The position numbers and the translations under genes are program-made. Below the pieces are notes generated by a model. The model worked only from the letters and a program-made list of their open reading frames with translations. It was not told where the DNA came from and did not search any database. A DNA stretch of 64,000 nucleotides from a virus: positions 1-64,000 of the IMG/VR virus record IMGVR_UViG_3300020171_000005; one strand, 5' to 3'. The first letter of the stretch is position 1. Every line of letters begins with the position of its first letter. Below are positions 15,782 through 23,074 of this stretch, piece by piece.

Positions 15782-15955
15782 CTACCCCCACCCGAGCCTT
15801 TGTAACCTTGGGCCACAGCTACCACAAACCTTAGCGGTAGCTATGCCATACTGGCCCTTTAGCCTGAGGGTCACTATAGCATCAGGCCCTGTTGCCTCCT
15901 CAATAACCTTACCCTCAAACACGACTCTTTCCTTACCGCACCTTTGGCACTTCAT
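15782..15955 (-). CDS. Small zinc-ribbon protein
   Basis: 57 residues beginning MKCQRCGKERVVFEG with a second pair CGSCG near residue 44-48: a complete four-cysteine ribbon around a beta hairpin. GGAGG lies 8 bases before the ATG. Confidence 0.7.
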   Translation of the reverse strand: MKCQRCGKERVVFEGKVIEEATGPDAIVTLRLKGQYGIATAKVCGSCGPRLQRLGWG

Positions 15956-16029
15956 CCTGTAATCCTCCTTCTTAGCTACCCCCCGAGGGGAAGCCGGGGG
16001 AGGTTTTATTCCTCCCCCTTTAGCTCTTC

Positions 16030-16335
16030 CTATTCTCCCTCCTCTTCCTCCCCCTCTTCCTCTTCACCTTCCTCCTTCTCTTCCTCTTCCTTCTCCTCCT
16101 CTTCCCCCTCGTGTAATTCCTTCTCTATCTGGGCCTTCTTCTCTGCCCCAGCCTGGGCCTTCTTTGCCTTGTATGCCTTCTCCACCTCCTTGGCCATAGC
16201 CGTGGGAATTTCCCATTTCTTCCCCTTCATCTCGGCTACCCTGGGCCTATCGGCTCTTAGCATTGCCCGTAGCCTCTTTGCCGAAATTCCCAACTTGGCT
16301 GCAAGGACCTTGGGTTCCATTGTATTGGTTGTCAT
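16030..16335 (-). CDS. HTH-like protein with acidic tail
   Basis: 101 residues from the ATG at 16335 (GGGGGTGAAC upstream). The recurrent HTH-like domain is at the N-terminus (PKVLAAKLGISAKRLRAMLR and KGKKWEIPTAMA). The last 35 residues are nearly pure Glu with Lys and Gly. The DNA-binding head with a polyacidic tail resembles the 5902-6198 protein. Confidence 0.7.
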   Translation of the reverse strand: MTTNTMEPKVLAAKLGISAKRLRAMLRADRPRVAEMKGKKWEIPTAMAKEVEKAYKAKKAQAGAEKKAQIEKELHEGEEEEKEEEEKEEGEEEEGEEEEGE

Positions 16336-16410
16336 CCTGTTCACCCCCTTTGCCTTGTTAAATTTTGCCTCGGGTTTTGGCAAGTCAAGGACTTTTTCTA
16401 TTTATACCTT

Positions 16411-16439
16411 ATTTTAGCAAACTTTTGCCGAAAACTCAA
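16411..16439 (-). promoter_or_regulatory. Sigma70-type promoter
   Basis: TTGAGT (16439-16434), 17-bp spacer, TAAAAT (16416-16411) on the minus strand, about 70 bases before the gene starting at 16335. The 16384-16570 gap is otherwise AT-rich, with GAATTC repeated around 16472-16495, and shows no gene. Confidence 0.6.
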
Positions 16440-16570
16440 TGTTTGAAACAAATCTATCAAATATTCATAAATGAATTCTTTTTTAATCGAATTCAAAAAA
16501 GACCAAAGGGACAAATAAATCAAAGGGGGACTCTATCTGGACCAGTACCTAGCTACTTCTACCCACTTCC

Positions 16571-16774
16571 TCATGTTTCACCTCTACTCACCTCCTTAGG
16601 TGAATAGAACTCCTTTTGGTCTGCGATAAAGTAAGGATCATTGCGGATAGCTGCCCATCCTTGACAACCTTCATAGTCACAGGCACAGGGCATAGTAACA
16701 AACCAACGCCTGTACTCCTCTGTTGTAATATGCTTCTGCTCACAGTAATCTCGTTCAAACTCTTCCCCATCCAC
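16571..16774 (-). CDS. Small Cys-containing protein
   Basis: 67 residues; three cysteines in CACDYEGC-type spacing plus one upstream, Trp and Tyr rich. The best SD (GAGGAGG) is 15 bases from the ATG, so the GTG at 16777 may be the start. Confidence 0.5.
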   Translation of the reverse strand: MDGEEFERDYCEQKHITTEEYRRWFVTMPCACDYEGCQGWAAIRNDPYFIADQKEFYSPKEVSRGET

Positions 16775-16857
16775 TGTCTCTTTAACCTCCTCTTAATGTG
16801 TACCACTGGATGTACCTTTGGTTACCTCCCCCGCCAACTTCTCAACTTCCTCATGTT

Positions 16858-17061
16858 TCACCTCTCCCTCCCCTCTTGTCCTGACTTAGCCTTATACCTA
16901 GTAGGGCTGTTAGCGTTCTCCTTGACCAGCTTCACTATGTCATCCTTCCCCTGCTCAGTAAGCAGTAGGTGGAGGTGGTTAAGGAGACAGCTCAGTTTCC
17001 TGGGTTCCAAGCAGATTATACATTCCTTTGGTTTATCTACGAAGATACACTCAGCCATCAC
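16858..17061 (-). CDS. Small protein with Cys pair
   Basis: 67 residues; CIFVDKPKECIIC near the N-terminus, helical centre (LLNHLHLLLTEQGKDDIVKL), basic end. Overlaps the upstream gene by 11 bases. Function unknown. Confidence 0.55.
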   Translation of the reverse strand: MMAECIFVDKPKECIICLEPRKLSCLLNHLHLLLTEQGKDDIVKLVKENANSPTRYKAKSGQEGRER

Positions 17062-17257
17062 TTTCTTCCCCCTCCTTACCCACCTCCCTTAGAGCATCCG
17101 CTACCATTCTCCTGTCTATATACCTCTTTATGGCATCCAATCCTTCATATGAGTATAAGTCTTTCTCCATCCTCTTAGTAGCTGTCCATAGGGGAGAGGG
17201 GGATAGAGACTCATATATCCTCCAACCTCTATAAATCTCTGGTGGTATCATTCTCAT
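17051..17257 (-). CDS. Hypothetical protein
   Basis: 68 residues; PPEIYRGWRIYESLSPSPLW, then a helical region with KRYIDRRMV. The opening resembles small phage beta-hairpin proteins, but no family can be named. Confidence 0.6.
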   Translation of the reverse strand: MRMIPPEIYRGWRIYESLSPSPLWTATKRMEKDLYSYEGLDAIKRYIDRRMVADALREVGKEGEESDG

Positions 17258-17266
17258 CTCCTTTTC

Positions 17267-17662
17267 TTACCCTTTACTGAATGGGAGCTTAAATGGAAAT
17301 CCCTGCGTCTGTGGCCTCTGCTGTGTCTGTATTTGAACCGTAACTTCCTGCCAGAGGAGGTCTACTTCTCTCACGTATAACCTCTTGCAGTTCTTACAGA
17401 TGGCAAGAAAAACCTTCAGAGTCGACACCTTGGGGGTACTACCTAACAAAGCCTGGGAGGCCATCTTCTGTAGCTTACGTGGGTCATACAGAGGGAACCC
17501 AAGCGACAACCCATTGGCAAACATCTCTTCAGGTATCTTCCCCTTATCCTTCAATTCTCTGATAGTCTCAGCGCCAATACAGTCAGCACACCCACAGTCA
17601 GGGCAGACATCGTATCCCTTTATCGGGAATCCCATGTTAATGTTCTCTTCTCCCATACTCAT
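17267..17662 (-). CDS. Zinc-binding protein
   Basis: 131 residues; CPDCGCADC at about 20-28 and CKNC at about 89-92 make a likely zinc site. Gln/Pro/Phe-rich C-terminus. Leader AACATAAGGAGGTAAA. Confidence 0.6.
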   Translation of the reverse strand: MSMGEENINMGFPIKGYDVCPDCGCADCIGAETIRELKDKGKIPEEMFANGLSLGFPLYDPRKLQKMASQALLGSTPKVSTLKVFLAICKNCKRLYVREVDLLWQEVTVQIQTQQRPQTQGFPFKLPFSKG

Positions 17663-17678
17663 TTTACCTCCTTATGTT

Positions 17679-17771
17679 TTATCCCTTCTTCTTCCCCTTC
17701 TTGGTATATTTCTCGGTGTGTCCCCGGGTCGCTATACGCTGTTTCCTATACTGGAGCTTACGCTTCGCCAT
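17679..17771 (-). CDS. 30-residue basic peptide
   Basis: Begins MAKRKLQYRKQR and ends KKGKKKG; very Lys/Arg rich. The stop codon abuts the conserved AACATAAGGAGG of the next gene, the arrangement used elsewhere in the operon, which supports a real small gene. Could bind nucleic acid. Confidence 0.5.
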   Translation of the reverse strand: MAKRKLQYRKQRIATRGHTEKYTKKGKKKG

Positions 17772-17792
17772 GTCTCACCTATCCTTCTTCTT

Positions 17793-18134
17793 CTACCTTG
17801 GAGTCTCTATCTTAATGTAGTCAATCTCCATGTTCTCTTTTACCGGCCTCTTTGGAACTAAACCTTGTTTTGCCTTTTTGTCATAGGCTTTGAGTATTTC
17901 CTGCCACCATTGGGCAAAGGGTTTATGGATGTTAGCCATTAGTTGCCAAATAAGCTCATCTCCGTCCTGAGACAGTAATATCCTCGGGCAACAACCCTCG
18001 AAGCAGTCGACAAAGACCGACTTTTCATCCCAAGAAGGCCAATTGTGCAGTAATTCCTCAATGTTCTTAGCAAACGCAATTAGGGAGAAGCAGTGAGTAC
18101 ACATAACATTGAACTGTTCCCCGGTTATTAGCAT
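17793..18134 (-). CDS. Cys-containing hypothetical protein
   Basis: 113 residues; CTHC (12-15), then CFEGCCP at about 44-50, possibly a metal site. C-terminal half basic. Function unknown. Confidence 0.6.
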   Translation of the reverse strand: MLITGEQFNVMCTHCFSLIAFAKNIEELLHNWPSWDEKSVFVDCFEGCCPRILLSQDGDELIWQLMANIHKPFAQWWQEILKAYDKKAKQGLVPKRPVKENMEIDYIKIETPR

Positions 18135-18137
18135 TAC

Positions 18138-18479
18138 TTACCCCCTATCAACGGATTCGCTCCATAGTTCTCTTCTTCCAACCCACTCCTTGAGTTTGGC
18201 TTGCCAGTCGTTCTCATCCACCCAACGGTACTCATTAAAATATGACATAACATCTGGGTCACACCTTTCAAGTTGGCTATATTTCTTAAACCACTCCACC
18301 ACTTCCCTTCTGTTCGCTTCTTCACCTGCTTTGAAGGCTATCTCCCAGGTGCGTTTGGCTTGTGCTTCTCGCTCGCATTGAACTTTATCTTCTATTCCAA
18401 ACTCCTCACCACAATGAGGACACCAGATAGATTCACTATGACGTTCTACTTTACTCACTGTCTCTTCCCAACTATTCAT
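18138..18479 (-). CDS. Hypothetical protein with CPHC motif
   Basis: 113 residues; WCPHCGEEFG at about 19-28 with C34 nearby, then a long charged helix rich in Trp, Lys and Glu. Function unknown. Confidence 0.6.
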   Translation of the reverse strand: MNSWEETVSKVERHSESIWCPHCGEEFGIEDKVQCEREAQAKRTWEIAFKAGEEANRREVVEWFKKYSQLERCDPDVMSYFNEYRWVDENDWQAKLKEWVGRRELWSESVDRG

Positions 18480-18585
18480 TCCTTCCCTCCTTCATAATCC
18501 TCAACCAGATGAAGAATGCTCGCTTCCGTAAGTCTGACAATTTATGTCGGTTTTCCCAGAACCAACTTAATGTTGCTCGATACAT
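18472..18585 (-). CDS. 37-residue basic Trp-rich peptide
   Basis: Begins MYRATLSWFWENRHKL, ends KEGRNE; GGAGAGAAGG precedes the ATG and the stop overlaps the next start by 8 bases. It is the first gene after the structured element at 18603-18893. Confidence 0.55.
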   Translation of the reverse strand: MYRATLSWFWENRHKLSDLRKRAFFIWLRIMKEGRNE

Positions 18586-18602
18586 CCTTCTCTCCTATCT
18601 GG

Positions 18603-18893
18603 TGGGTGGGGGTTACCGATTAACTAACAACGCCTCATAGCATCGCTTTCACCCCCACCCATTCCCTCCTACGCCTGAGCCATCCCGCAATCTTCAAACG
18701 ACCTACTTCATAGCGCTTGGCTCATCAGGAGATGGTCTATCCTGCGGAAGCTATCTCCTTAGCTCGGCTCAGGCTTTCCCCCGAAGGGGAGCCAGCTAGT
18801 AGCATATTCGGCAGCAACTACTACACGTTACCAACACTACGATTGGCTTGCGTACCTATCCCTTTCGGGTAGCTGGCACTCCCACGCTGGCTC
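18603..18893 (-). ncRNA. Candidate structured RNA downstream of the recombinase
   Basis: No gene fits these 291 bases, but the minus strand shows nested stems: GAGCCAGC/GCTGGCTC (18886-18893 with 18789-18796), a CCC-GAAA-GGG hairpin (18860-18869), CCCC-UUCG-GGGG (18778-18789), GCCTGAGCC/GGCTCAGGC (18766-18774 with 18673-18681), GGAGAT/ATCTCC (18753-18758 with 18728-18733) and an 11-bp terminal stem (18651-18661 with 18603-18613). Both tetraloops are canonical only on the minus strand. The RNA class is unknown; the same DNA could also hold the recombinase attachment site. Confidence 0.55.
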
Positions 18894-18894
18894 T

Positions 18895-19791
18895 CTAACC
18901 TCTACTACTTGCATCTTCAACTCCCTTCCTGATTAGGGGGTTACCCTCGTAGGACTCCTTCTCAAGCACTTCTGGTTTCAGCCTGCTGTATATCTCAGGC
19001 ATTCTGGCACTTTTCCAGCCGTGGAGTTTCTGTATTCTCATTGAGTCCATGCCCGCACTAGCTTCCCAAGTAACACAGGTCCTCCTCAAGCTATGCATTC
19101 CACATCCCTTAGGCTTCCCCAATGTTATCATATACCCCCTGAACCTCTTCGTCAGTGTACTATCTGGCATCCTGTTTCCACGTGGGGAAAGGAAAAGAGG
19201 AGCATCACTATGTCTATACTTCCCATTCCAGAACATCCTTGGTCCTGCTATGTAATCATCCAACGCTTTAACAGTCTCCACATCAAGGGTTCTCACCCTA
19301 CGCTCTCCGTGCTTCTTCGTCTCTATCTTCAGCCTCGGTGGGCTGTAATCACTTAAATTCAACTCCCTTAACTCCCTCTTCCGTATTCCAGTAACCAAAT
19401 CTAATCTAAACATAGCGTAGTCCATCGGGTCAGCCTTAGCAAGCTCCAATAACATTTGAGCTTCATCCGTCTCCAGGTATGGACGTTCTGGTTCCACCTC
19501 GCCAGGTAGATCACCTATATCTATGTTGAGGGAATTCCACTCCTCTTCACTTCTAGTAATCTTGAAGAACCCACGTACCACCTGGAAAGCCCATCTTATG
19601 TAGTTAGCTGAGTTCCTTTCCTCTAAGCTCTCAAAGTAGGCCAGTATGCTCTCTTGGTTTAGCTCACCATTAGTAAACATAATAAGAGAATTCACCACAC
19701 GGAGATACCTGTACTGGGTTTCAGGTACAAGTCTCTGTATCTTCTTACTGTCCACATACTTGCGATATTCAGGGCTTAATGTAGTTACCAT
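18895..19791 (-). CDS. Tyrosine recombinase/integrase
   Basis: 298 residues. N-terminal SAM-like core-binding region (about 20-90), then a catalytic domain with the full set: Arg in TGIRKRELREL, Lys in TKKHGERR, His-x2-Arg in HSLRRTCVTW, His in LHGWKS and Tyr in PEIYSRLKPE. All catalytic residues are present, so it should cut and rejoin DNA: integration, excision or dimer resolution. It overlaps the upstream Cys protein by 23 bases. Confidence 0.9.
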   Translation of the reverse strand: MVTTLSPEYRKYVDSKKIQRLVPETQYRYLRVVNSLIMFTNGELNQESILAYFESLEERNSANYIRWAFQVVRGFFKITRSEEEWNSLNIDIGDLPGEVEPERPYLETDEAQMLLELAKADPMDYAMFRLDLVTGIRKRELRELNLSDYSPPRLKIETKKHGERRVRTLDVETVKALDDYIAGPRMFWNGKYRHSDAPLFLSPRGNRMPDSTLTKRFRGYMITLGKPKGCGMHSLRRTCVTWEASAGMDSMRIQKLHGWKSARMPEIYSRLKPEVLEKESYEGNPLIRKGVEDASSRG

Positions 19792-19969
19792 TATCTCTGT
19801 CCCCTATTGGTTCTCCTCTCAATGTCACTCTTACAGTGCATGGACATGGGCCGCCATTAGGTAACTGGTCATTACAGCCTATCCAGTCATGGTAACCTCT
19901 TCTATGTCCACACTCAGTACATATATCATCCGCCCAAGTACCCAGTGGACTATATGGAGTTTCTGGCAT
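19769..19969 (-). CDS. Small zinc-binding protein
   Basis: 66 residues; CTECGHRRGYHDWIGC and CPC give a plausible C-C-H/C site. Ends inside the recombinase gene (23-base overlap), suggesting coupled translation. Confidence 0.6.
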   Translation of the reverse strand: MPETPYSPLGTWADDICTECGHRRGYHDWIGCNDQLPNGGPCPCTVRVTLRGEPIGDRDNGNYIKP

Positions 19970-19997
19970 TATAATCTCTCCTTAATGTACCCACCAT

Positions 19998-20309
19998 CTA
20001 GTCATCCTTCGTTTGTTGTGTCAGGTTGTCAGCATATTTCAGGAATCTCTGTATGGTCTTGATGTTCTTTCTCATCTTAAGTGCTATGTCATTTGTGCTC
20101 GACCCTGCCTTTGCCATCCTCTGAGCCTCTAGAGCTGACTCATGTTTACCGGAGTGGATGATGTTGGGGCCTCTCTCTACCATGATGCATCTGTCATAGG
20201 GGCAACATTGGGTGCAGAAGTCTATCCCTGCCTGTGAAACTGGGTCGGAGATACCCTCTTTGGTCAGTGCTCCACAGGGTCGGTAAGCATTGCTTCCTCT
20301 CCCCATCAT
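19998..20309 (-). CDS. Cys-rich protein with C-terminal HTH
   Basis: 103 residues. Cysteine cluster DFCTQCCPYDRC at about 31-42 with C12, then a basic resolvase-type HTH (EAQRMAKAGSSTNDIALKMR, KTIQRFL). Resembles WhiB-like or zinc plus HTH small regulators in layout only. Confidence 0.6.
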   Translation of the reverse strand: MMGRGSNAYRPCGALTKEGISDPVSQAGIDFCTQCCPYDRCIMVERGPNIIHSGKHESALEAQRMAKAGSSTNDIALKMRKNIKTIQRFLKYADNLTQQTKDD

Positions 20310-20731
20310 ATTCTCCTGATGTACTCACCATAAGTCGCGTATTCCCACTCAAAGGGTCGATACCATAATCTCAGTGGGTGGTTCCAAACATACTCTGGGG
20401 CTCTATCTCCCTTCCTAGTCAGCCTAAAATATACCTTAGGCTCTAAATCCTCATGTATAGGATCTCCTATTGGGTTATCAGCCTCTTCTGACCTTTCTGT
20501 TCTCTCGATTAACCCAGCTCTAGCTAAAGACCTAATGTATACCAGTTGAGAGCGATAGGTCCCCAATCTGTAAATATTTCCCTTTGTGGTCTTAGCCCCT
20601 CTGTAGGTCCTCTTATACTCCTGATGAATATCAGTGGGAGAGCCCTCACCATGTTCTCGGAGGAAGTCACGGATGAATACTCCCAAAGGGGGAGGAGTAT
20701 CTATTACCTCTAACGTTATTTCTTCAGCCAT
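20306..20731 (-). CDS. Winged-helix-like protein
   Basis: 141 residues; IRDFLREHGEGSPTDIHQEY and RSLARAGLIERTE then VYFRLTRKG, the order of a winged-helix with a beta wing. Likely DNA-binding; may be a regulator. Overlaps the next gene by 4 bases. Confidence 0.55.
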   Translation of the reverse strand: MAEEITLEVIDTPPPLGVFIRDFLREHGEGSPTDIHQEYKRTYRGAKTTKGNIYRLGTYRSQLVYIRSLARAGLIERTERSEEADNPIGDPIHEDLEPKVYFRLTRKGDRAPEYVWNHPLRLWYRPFEWEYATYGEYIRRI

Positions 20732-20892
20732 CGTTCATGCCTCTCTTTTACCCAAGTCCAGTCATCACTCTCTAATAACTTCGGGAGGGGGAAGCTTATA
20801 CCATGTCTACATAGCAAGTAGTTTCCCCCAAAGCCAGGAAACCTTATTGAGCAGTCCAGTAACTTATTAAGTTTACTCCCCAAGGAGTCCAT
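20716..20892 (-). CDS. Small hypothetical protein
   Basis: 58 residues from MDSLGSKLNKLLDC to HERWLKK. Overlaps the start of the winged-helix gene by 16 bases. The SD is weak, and the frame stays open upstream to the preceding stop, so a non-ATG start is possible. Composition (Trp, Cys, Pro) looks genuine. Confidence 0.5.
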   Translation of the reverse strand: MDSLGSKLNKLLDCSIRFPGFGGNYLLCRHGISFPLPKLLESDDWTWVKERHERWLKK

Positions 20893-20917
20893 CTCATTCC
20901 ACTTATCCTGTTGTATG

Positions 20918-21310
20918 TTAATCTCCTTCTAAGAACAAATAATATGATTCGGACATGGGGAAATCTATTAGCGGTTCATCATAGCCACAATGCTGGCAAA
21001 AGATGTAAGGGTAACCGATAATTATTTGGGTTGAATAGCAACGTGGGCATCTTCTTGTTAAGGGTGATTCTGGCTCTGGCTCTACTTTATCCTCATTCTC
21101 CCATCTCCAGATTGTGAACTCAGGGTATTCAACTTTAATCCAGGCTCCATCCGGATGCTCGAGTTCTATTTCTTGAACCTCAGCCTCGAAGAAACCCGGC
21201 TCCCCAGGAACTATCATGTGGAATTGATAGACCTTAACATTTGGCCATTCGGTAGGATTGAAAGGCTCTTCTGGGACGATTATTAAATCTTTAACCATCT
21301 GGTGTTTCAT
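20918..21310 (-). CDS. Zinc-ribbon hypothetical protein
   Basis: 130 residues. Beta-rich first 75 residues (KVYQFHMIVPGEPGFFEAEV), then CPRC and CQHC about 18 residues apart forming a zinc ribbon, and an acidic end. Function unknown. Confidence 0.6.
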   Translation of the reverse strand: MKHQMVKDLIIVPEEPFNPTEWPNVKVYQFHMIVPGEPGFFEAEVQEIELEHPDGAWIKVEYPEFTIWRWENEDKVEPEPESPLTRRCPRCYSTQIIIGYPYIFCQHCGYDEPLIDFPMSESYYLFLEGD

Positions 21311-21379
21311 TTTCCGCCATTGCTTCCTCTTCTATGTCTTATACTCTATACTCTCCCTTTATTAGATTCTCAGCGGGGG

Positions 21380-21835
21380 CTACCGGCTGGCTAAGGTAAA
21401 TGGCTTTGACAGATTATTAACTGATAGAGTAGATGGTTCCCAATCCTCACCATTCCTGTAGAGCAAATAACATGCAGAAATGAGAGTGGTGATAAGCGGC
21501 GAAGTAACGTTCTTCTTTTGGCCGGCAGCTAATTCTACCGATTGTGTATCCTCCAATATTTTCCCAACTCCGTCCTCGGTATAAGTATAGACGAATGTAA
21601 CATCATATACTCCTTTTGTCCCGCCTGTATTTTGGACGTCGACACTAACGACTTCACAAGGCATGTCAGCGTCACTATCTATCACTACCTGTAAGTTGTC
21701 CACAATGAACTCGGCTGGCATTAGTTCCTCAACGGTTGGCTCTTCCACCACTGGTCCACTGATTGGCGCTGTACCACAGCCCATTGCGAACACAGTCAAC
21801 ACTAGCATGATTGCGATTAGTAACCTTTTCTTCAT
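21380..21835 (-). CDS. Secreted lipoprotein with CARDB-like domain
   Basis: 151 residues from the ATG at 21835. Type II signal peptide: MKKRLL, hydrophobic IAIMLVLTVFAMG, then C20. The mature part is one beta-sandwich with VVSVDVQNTGGTKGVYDVTF, the pattern of CARDB domains. As the only clear lipoprotein it is a candidate for display on the infected cell, for example in superinfection exclusion; that role is inferred. The stop of the upstream gene overlaps its start by 4 bases. Confidence 0.8.
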   Translation of the reverse strand: MKKRLLIAIMLVLTVFAMGCGTAPISGPVVEEPTVEELMPAEFIVDNLQVVIDSDADMPCEVVSVDVQNTGGTKGVYDVTFVYTYTEDGVGKILEDTQSVELAAGQKKNVTSPLITTLISACYLLYRNGEDWEPSTLSVNNLSKPFTLASR

Positions 21836-21993
21836 TTTCTCCTCTCCATCCTTATGCAATGCTTACAAGTAACTTCCTCAGTGGTCTCTCTGACATCTTT
21901 ATTGTCTTGCCAAAGCAAGCCACAAACTGTATCATTACGACCCTCATGTATCTTATGAACAGGCCATCTTTTCCCATTCCGCTTTATATTCAT
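21832..21993 (-). CDS. Small Cys-containing protein
   Basis: 53 residues beginning MNIKRNGKRWPVHKIHEG and containing CGLLW and CKHC: likely a small zinc finger with His. ATGA overlap with the lipoprotein gene; AAGGGGTC upstream. Confidence 0.6.
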   Translation of the reverse strand: MNIKRNGKRWPVHKIHEGRNDTVCGLLWQDNKDVRETTEEVTCKHCIRMERRK

Positions 21994-22013
21994 CTTGACC
22001 CCTTACACTCGGT

Positions 22014-22307
22014 TCATCCCCACCGGCGGGCTTGGCCAATCAAATCTCTTAATGGGACAAGTTTATTATGGTAGTAAGTTCCTTCAAGCTCGGGGAAGGA
22101 GACCCATACGTAGGGCTCTCTACGTGAGAGGGTTGCTTTAGGAGCTATTCCAGTAATAGTACCTGGTCTTACTTGACCTCTGTGGAAGGCCTTTACTTCA
22201 AGCCCCTTAGGTATTCTACTTTCCAATCTCTTAAACCAGGGAGCCTCTCTCACGAGTCTAAGTGGAGGGTATGGTGGCGCTGGGATATAGTCTTTCAAAT
22301 TCTCCAT
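22014..22307 (-). CDS. Hypothetical protein, Pro-rich N-terminus
   Basis: 97 residues. N-terminus YIPAPPYPPLRLVREAPWF is a loose relative of the element's peptide motif; the rest resembles a small SH3-like barrel (GQVRPGTITGIAPKA, PYVWVSFPELEGTYYH). First gene of the leftward block after the divergent promoters. Confidence 0.6.
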   Translation of the reverse strand: MENLKDYIPAPPYPPLRLVREAPWFKRLESRIPKGLEVKAFHRGQVRPGTITGIAPKATLSRREPYVWVSFPELEGTYYHNKLVPLRDLIGQARRWG

Positions 22308-22369
22308 GTTCTCCTCCTTAGGTTATCCACCTTTGAGTTCATTCCTATAAAACTAATAGTATCATATCA

Positions 22370-22398
22370 AATATAGCAAACGTTATCCGCTATGTCAA
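22370..22398 (-). promoter_or_regulatory. Leftward promoter of the divergent pair
   Basis: TTGACA (22398-22393), 17-bp spacer, TATATT (22375-22370) on the minus strand. Confidence 0.8.
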
Positions 22399-22440
22399 AT
22401 GATGTGGAAGGTGGATTTACATCCCACCTCCTAGCCACCT

Positions 22441-22470
22441 TTGACATATGGGTCATAAATATTGTATAAT
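22441..22470 (+). promoter_or_regulatory. Rightward promoter of nucleotide/replication operon
   Basis: TTGACA (22441-22446), 18-bp spacer, TATAAT (22465-22470): two perfect hexamers. Between it and the leftward promoter lies an imperfect inverted repeat (AAGGTGG around 22409 and CCACCTTT around 22435), a possible operator. Confidence 0.85.
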
Positions 22471-22498
22471 TACGTAAACAAATGAAAGGAGGTACCTA

Positions 22499-22711
22499 AT
22501 GAAAGACCAATTGAGTGCTAGGAATGTAGCTTATGTCAATAGCCAGATAGCCTGTGCGATGGTGGAGCTAGAAGCCATGAAGGCAGAGAATGCCCAAAGG
22601 GAAAGGAACGGTGAGGCCCTGGCTTGGAGCTATAATGAATTCCTCAACCTCATTGATAAGTACCAGATGAGCCACAATGCTACACTAGCCAATCTTAATG
22701 CCGGTCAGTAA
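22499..22711 (+). CDS. Small helical protein
   Basis: 70 residues, Ala/Glu/Asn-rich helix. First gene of the rightward operon with AAAGGAGGTACCTA before the ATG. Function unknown. Confidence 0.65.
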   Translation: MKDQLSARNVAYVNSQIACAMVELEAMKAENAQRERNGEALAWSYNEFLNLIDKYQMSHNATLANLNAGQ

Positions 22712-22735
22712 TAAATAACATAAGGAGGAACCCAA

Positions 22736-23074
22736 ATGAAAGACCCGTATGGAGTATTAGAACTTACCCGTAAGCTGGACAGGGAGCCCAACATAGACAC
22801 TGCACTCCATATCATAATGTGGGAGCTGGGGGATTTGGCTAAGTCTCATGTCTATTCTAACTGGCATCCTGACCTAGCTACTTCCTACAGAGCAGAAGCT
22901 AAGCTAGCCCTGGCAAGTCTACTCTTCCAAGTCCACGTAGTGGCTGCTCTCCTCGAGGCCTCTCCTACAGAGCTCCTTAACATTGGGATAGCTACAGTCC
23001 AGGACCGGATCAATGAGATGGAGAAGAAGATAGGGAGATTTGAGCATTATATAGGAGAGAAGAAGGATGAGTGA
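22736..23074 (+). CDS. Helical protein, possibly MazG-like
   Basis: 112 residues, all helical, with MWELGDLAKS and YRAEAKLALASLLFQVHVVA. The spacing of acidic residues loosely recalls MazG/all-alpha NTP pyrophosphohydrolases, and the next gene encodes one, but the EExxE pattern is incomplete. Leader AACATAAGGAGG. Overlaps the next gene by 8 bases. Confidence 0.5.
   Translation: MKDPYGVLELTRKLDREPNIDTALHIIMWELGDLAKSHVYSNWHPDLATSYRAEAKLALASLLFQVHVVAALLEASPTELLNIGIATVQDRINEMEKKIGRFEHYIGEKKDE

Noticed and set aside
16797-16866. Possible 22-residue peptide (GTG start) before the 16774 gene
   Set aside because: Its frame looks protein-like, but it is too short, and its start overlaps the preceding stop without independent support.
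18603-18661. tRNA gene ending CCCACCC-A-CCA
   Set aside because: The stem and CCA-like end look like an acceptor arm, but only about 37 bases lie between the arms and no T-arm (GGTTCRANNCC) or anticodon arm can be folded.
18680-18780. Hammerhead ribozyme core (CTGATGAG on the minus strand)
   Set aside because: No GAAA plus NUH cleavage site in the right place, and the bases after the core pair elsewhere (GCCTGAGCC stem).
22736-23074. Firm MazG assignment
   Set aside because: Helical pattern and neighbourhood fit, but the EExxE and ExxD metal sites are incomplete.
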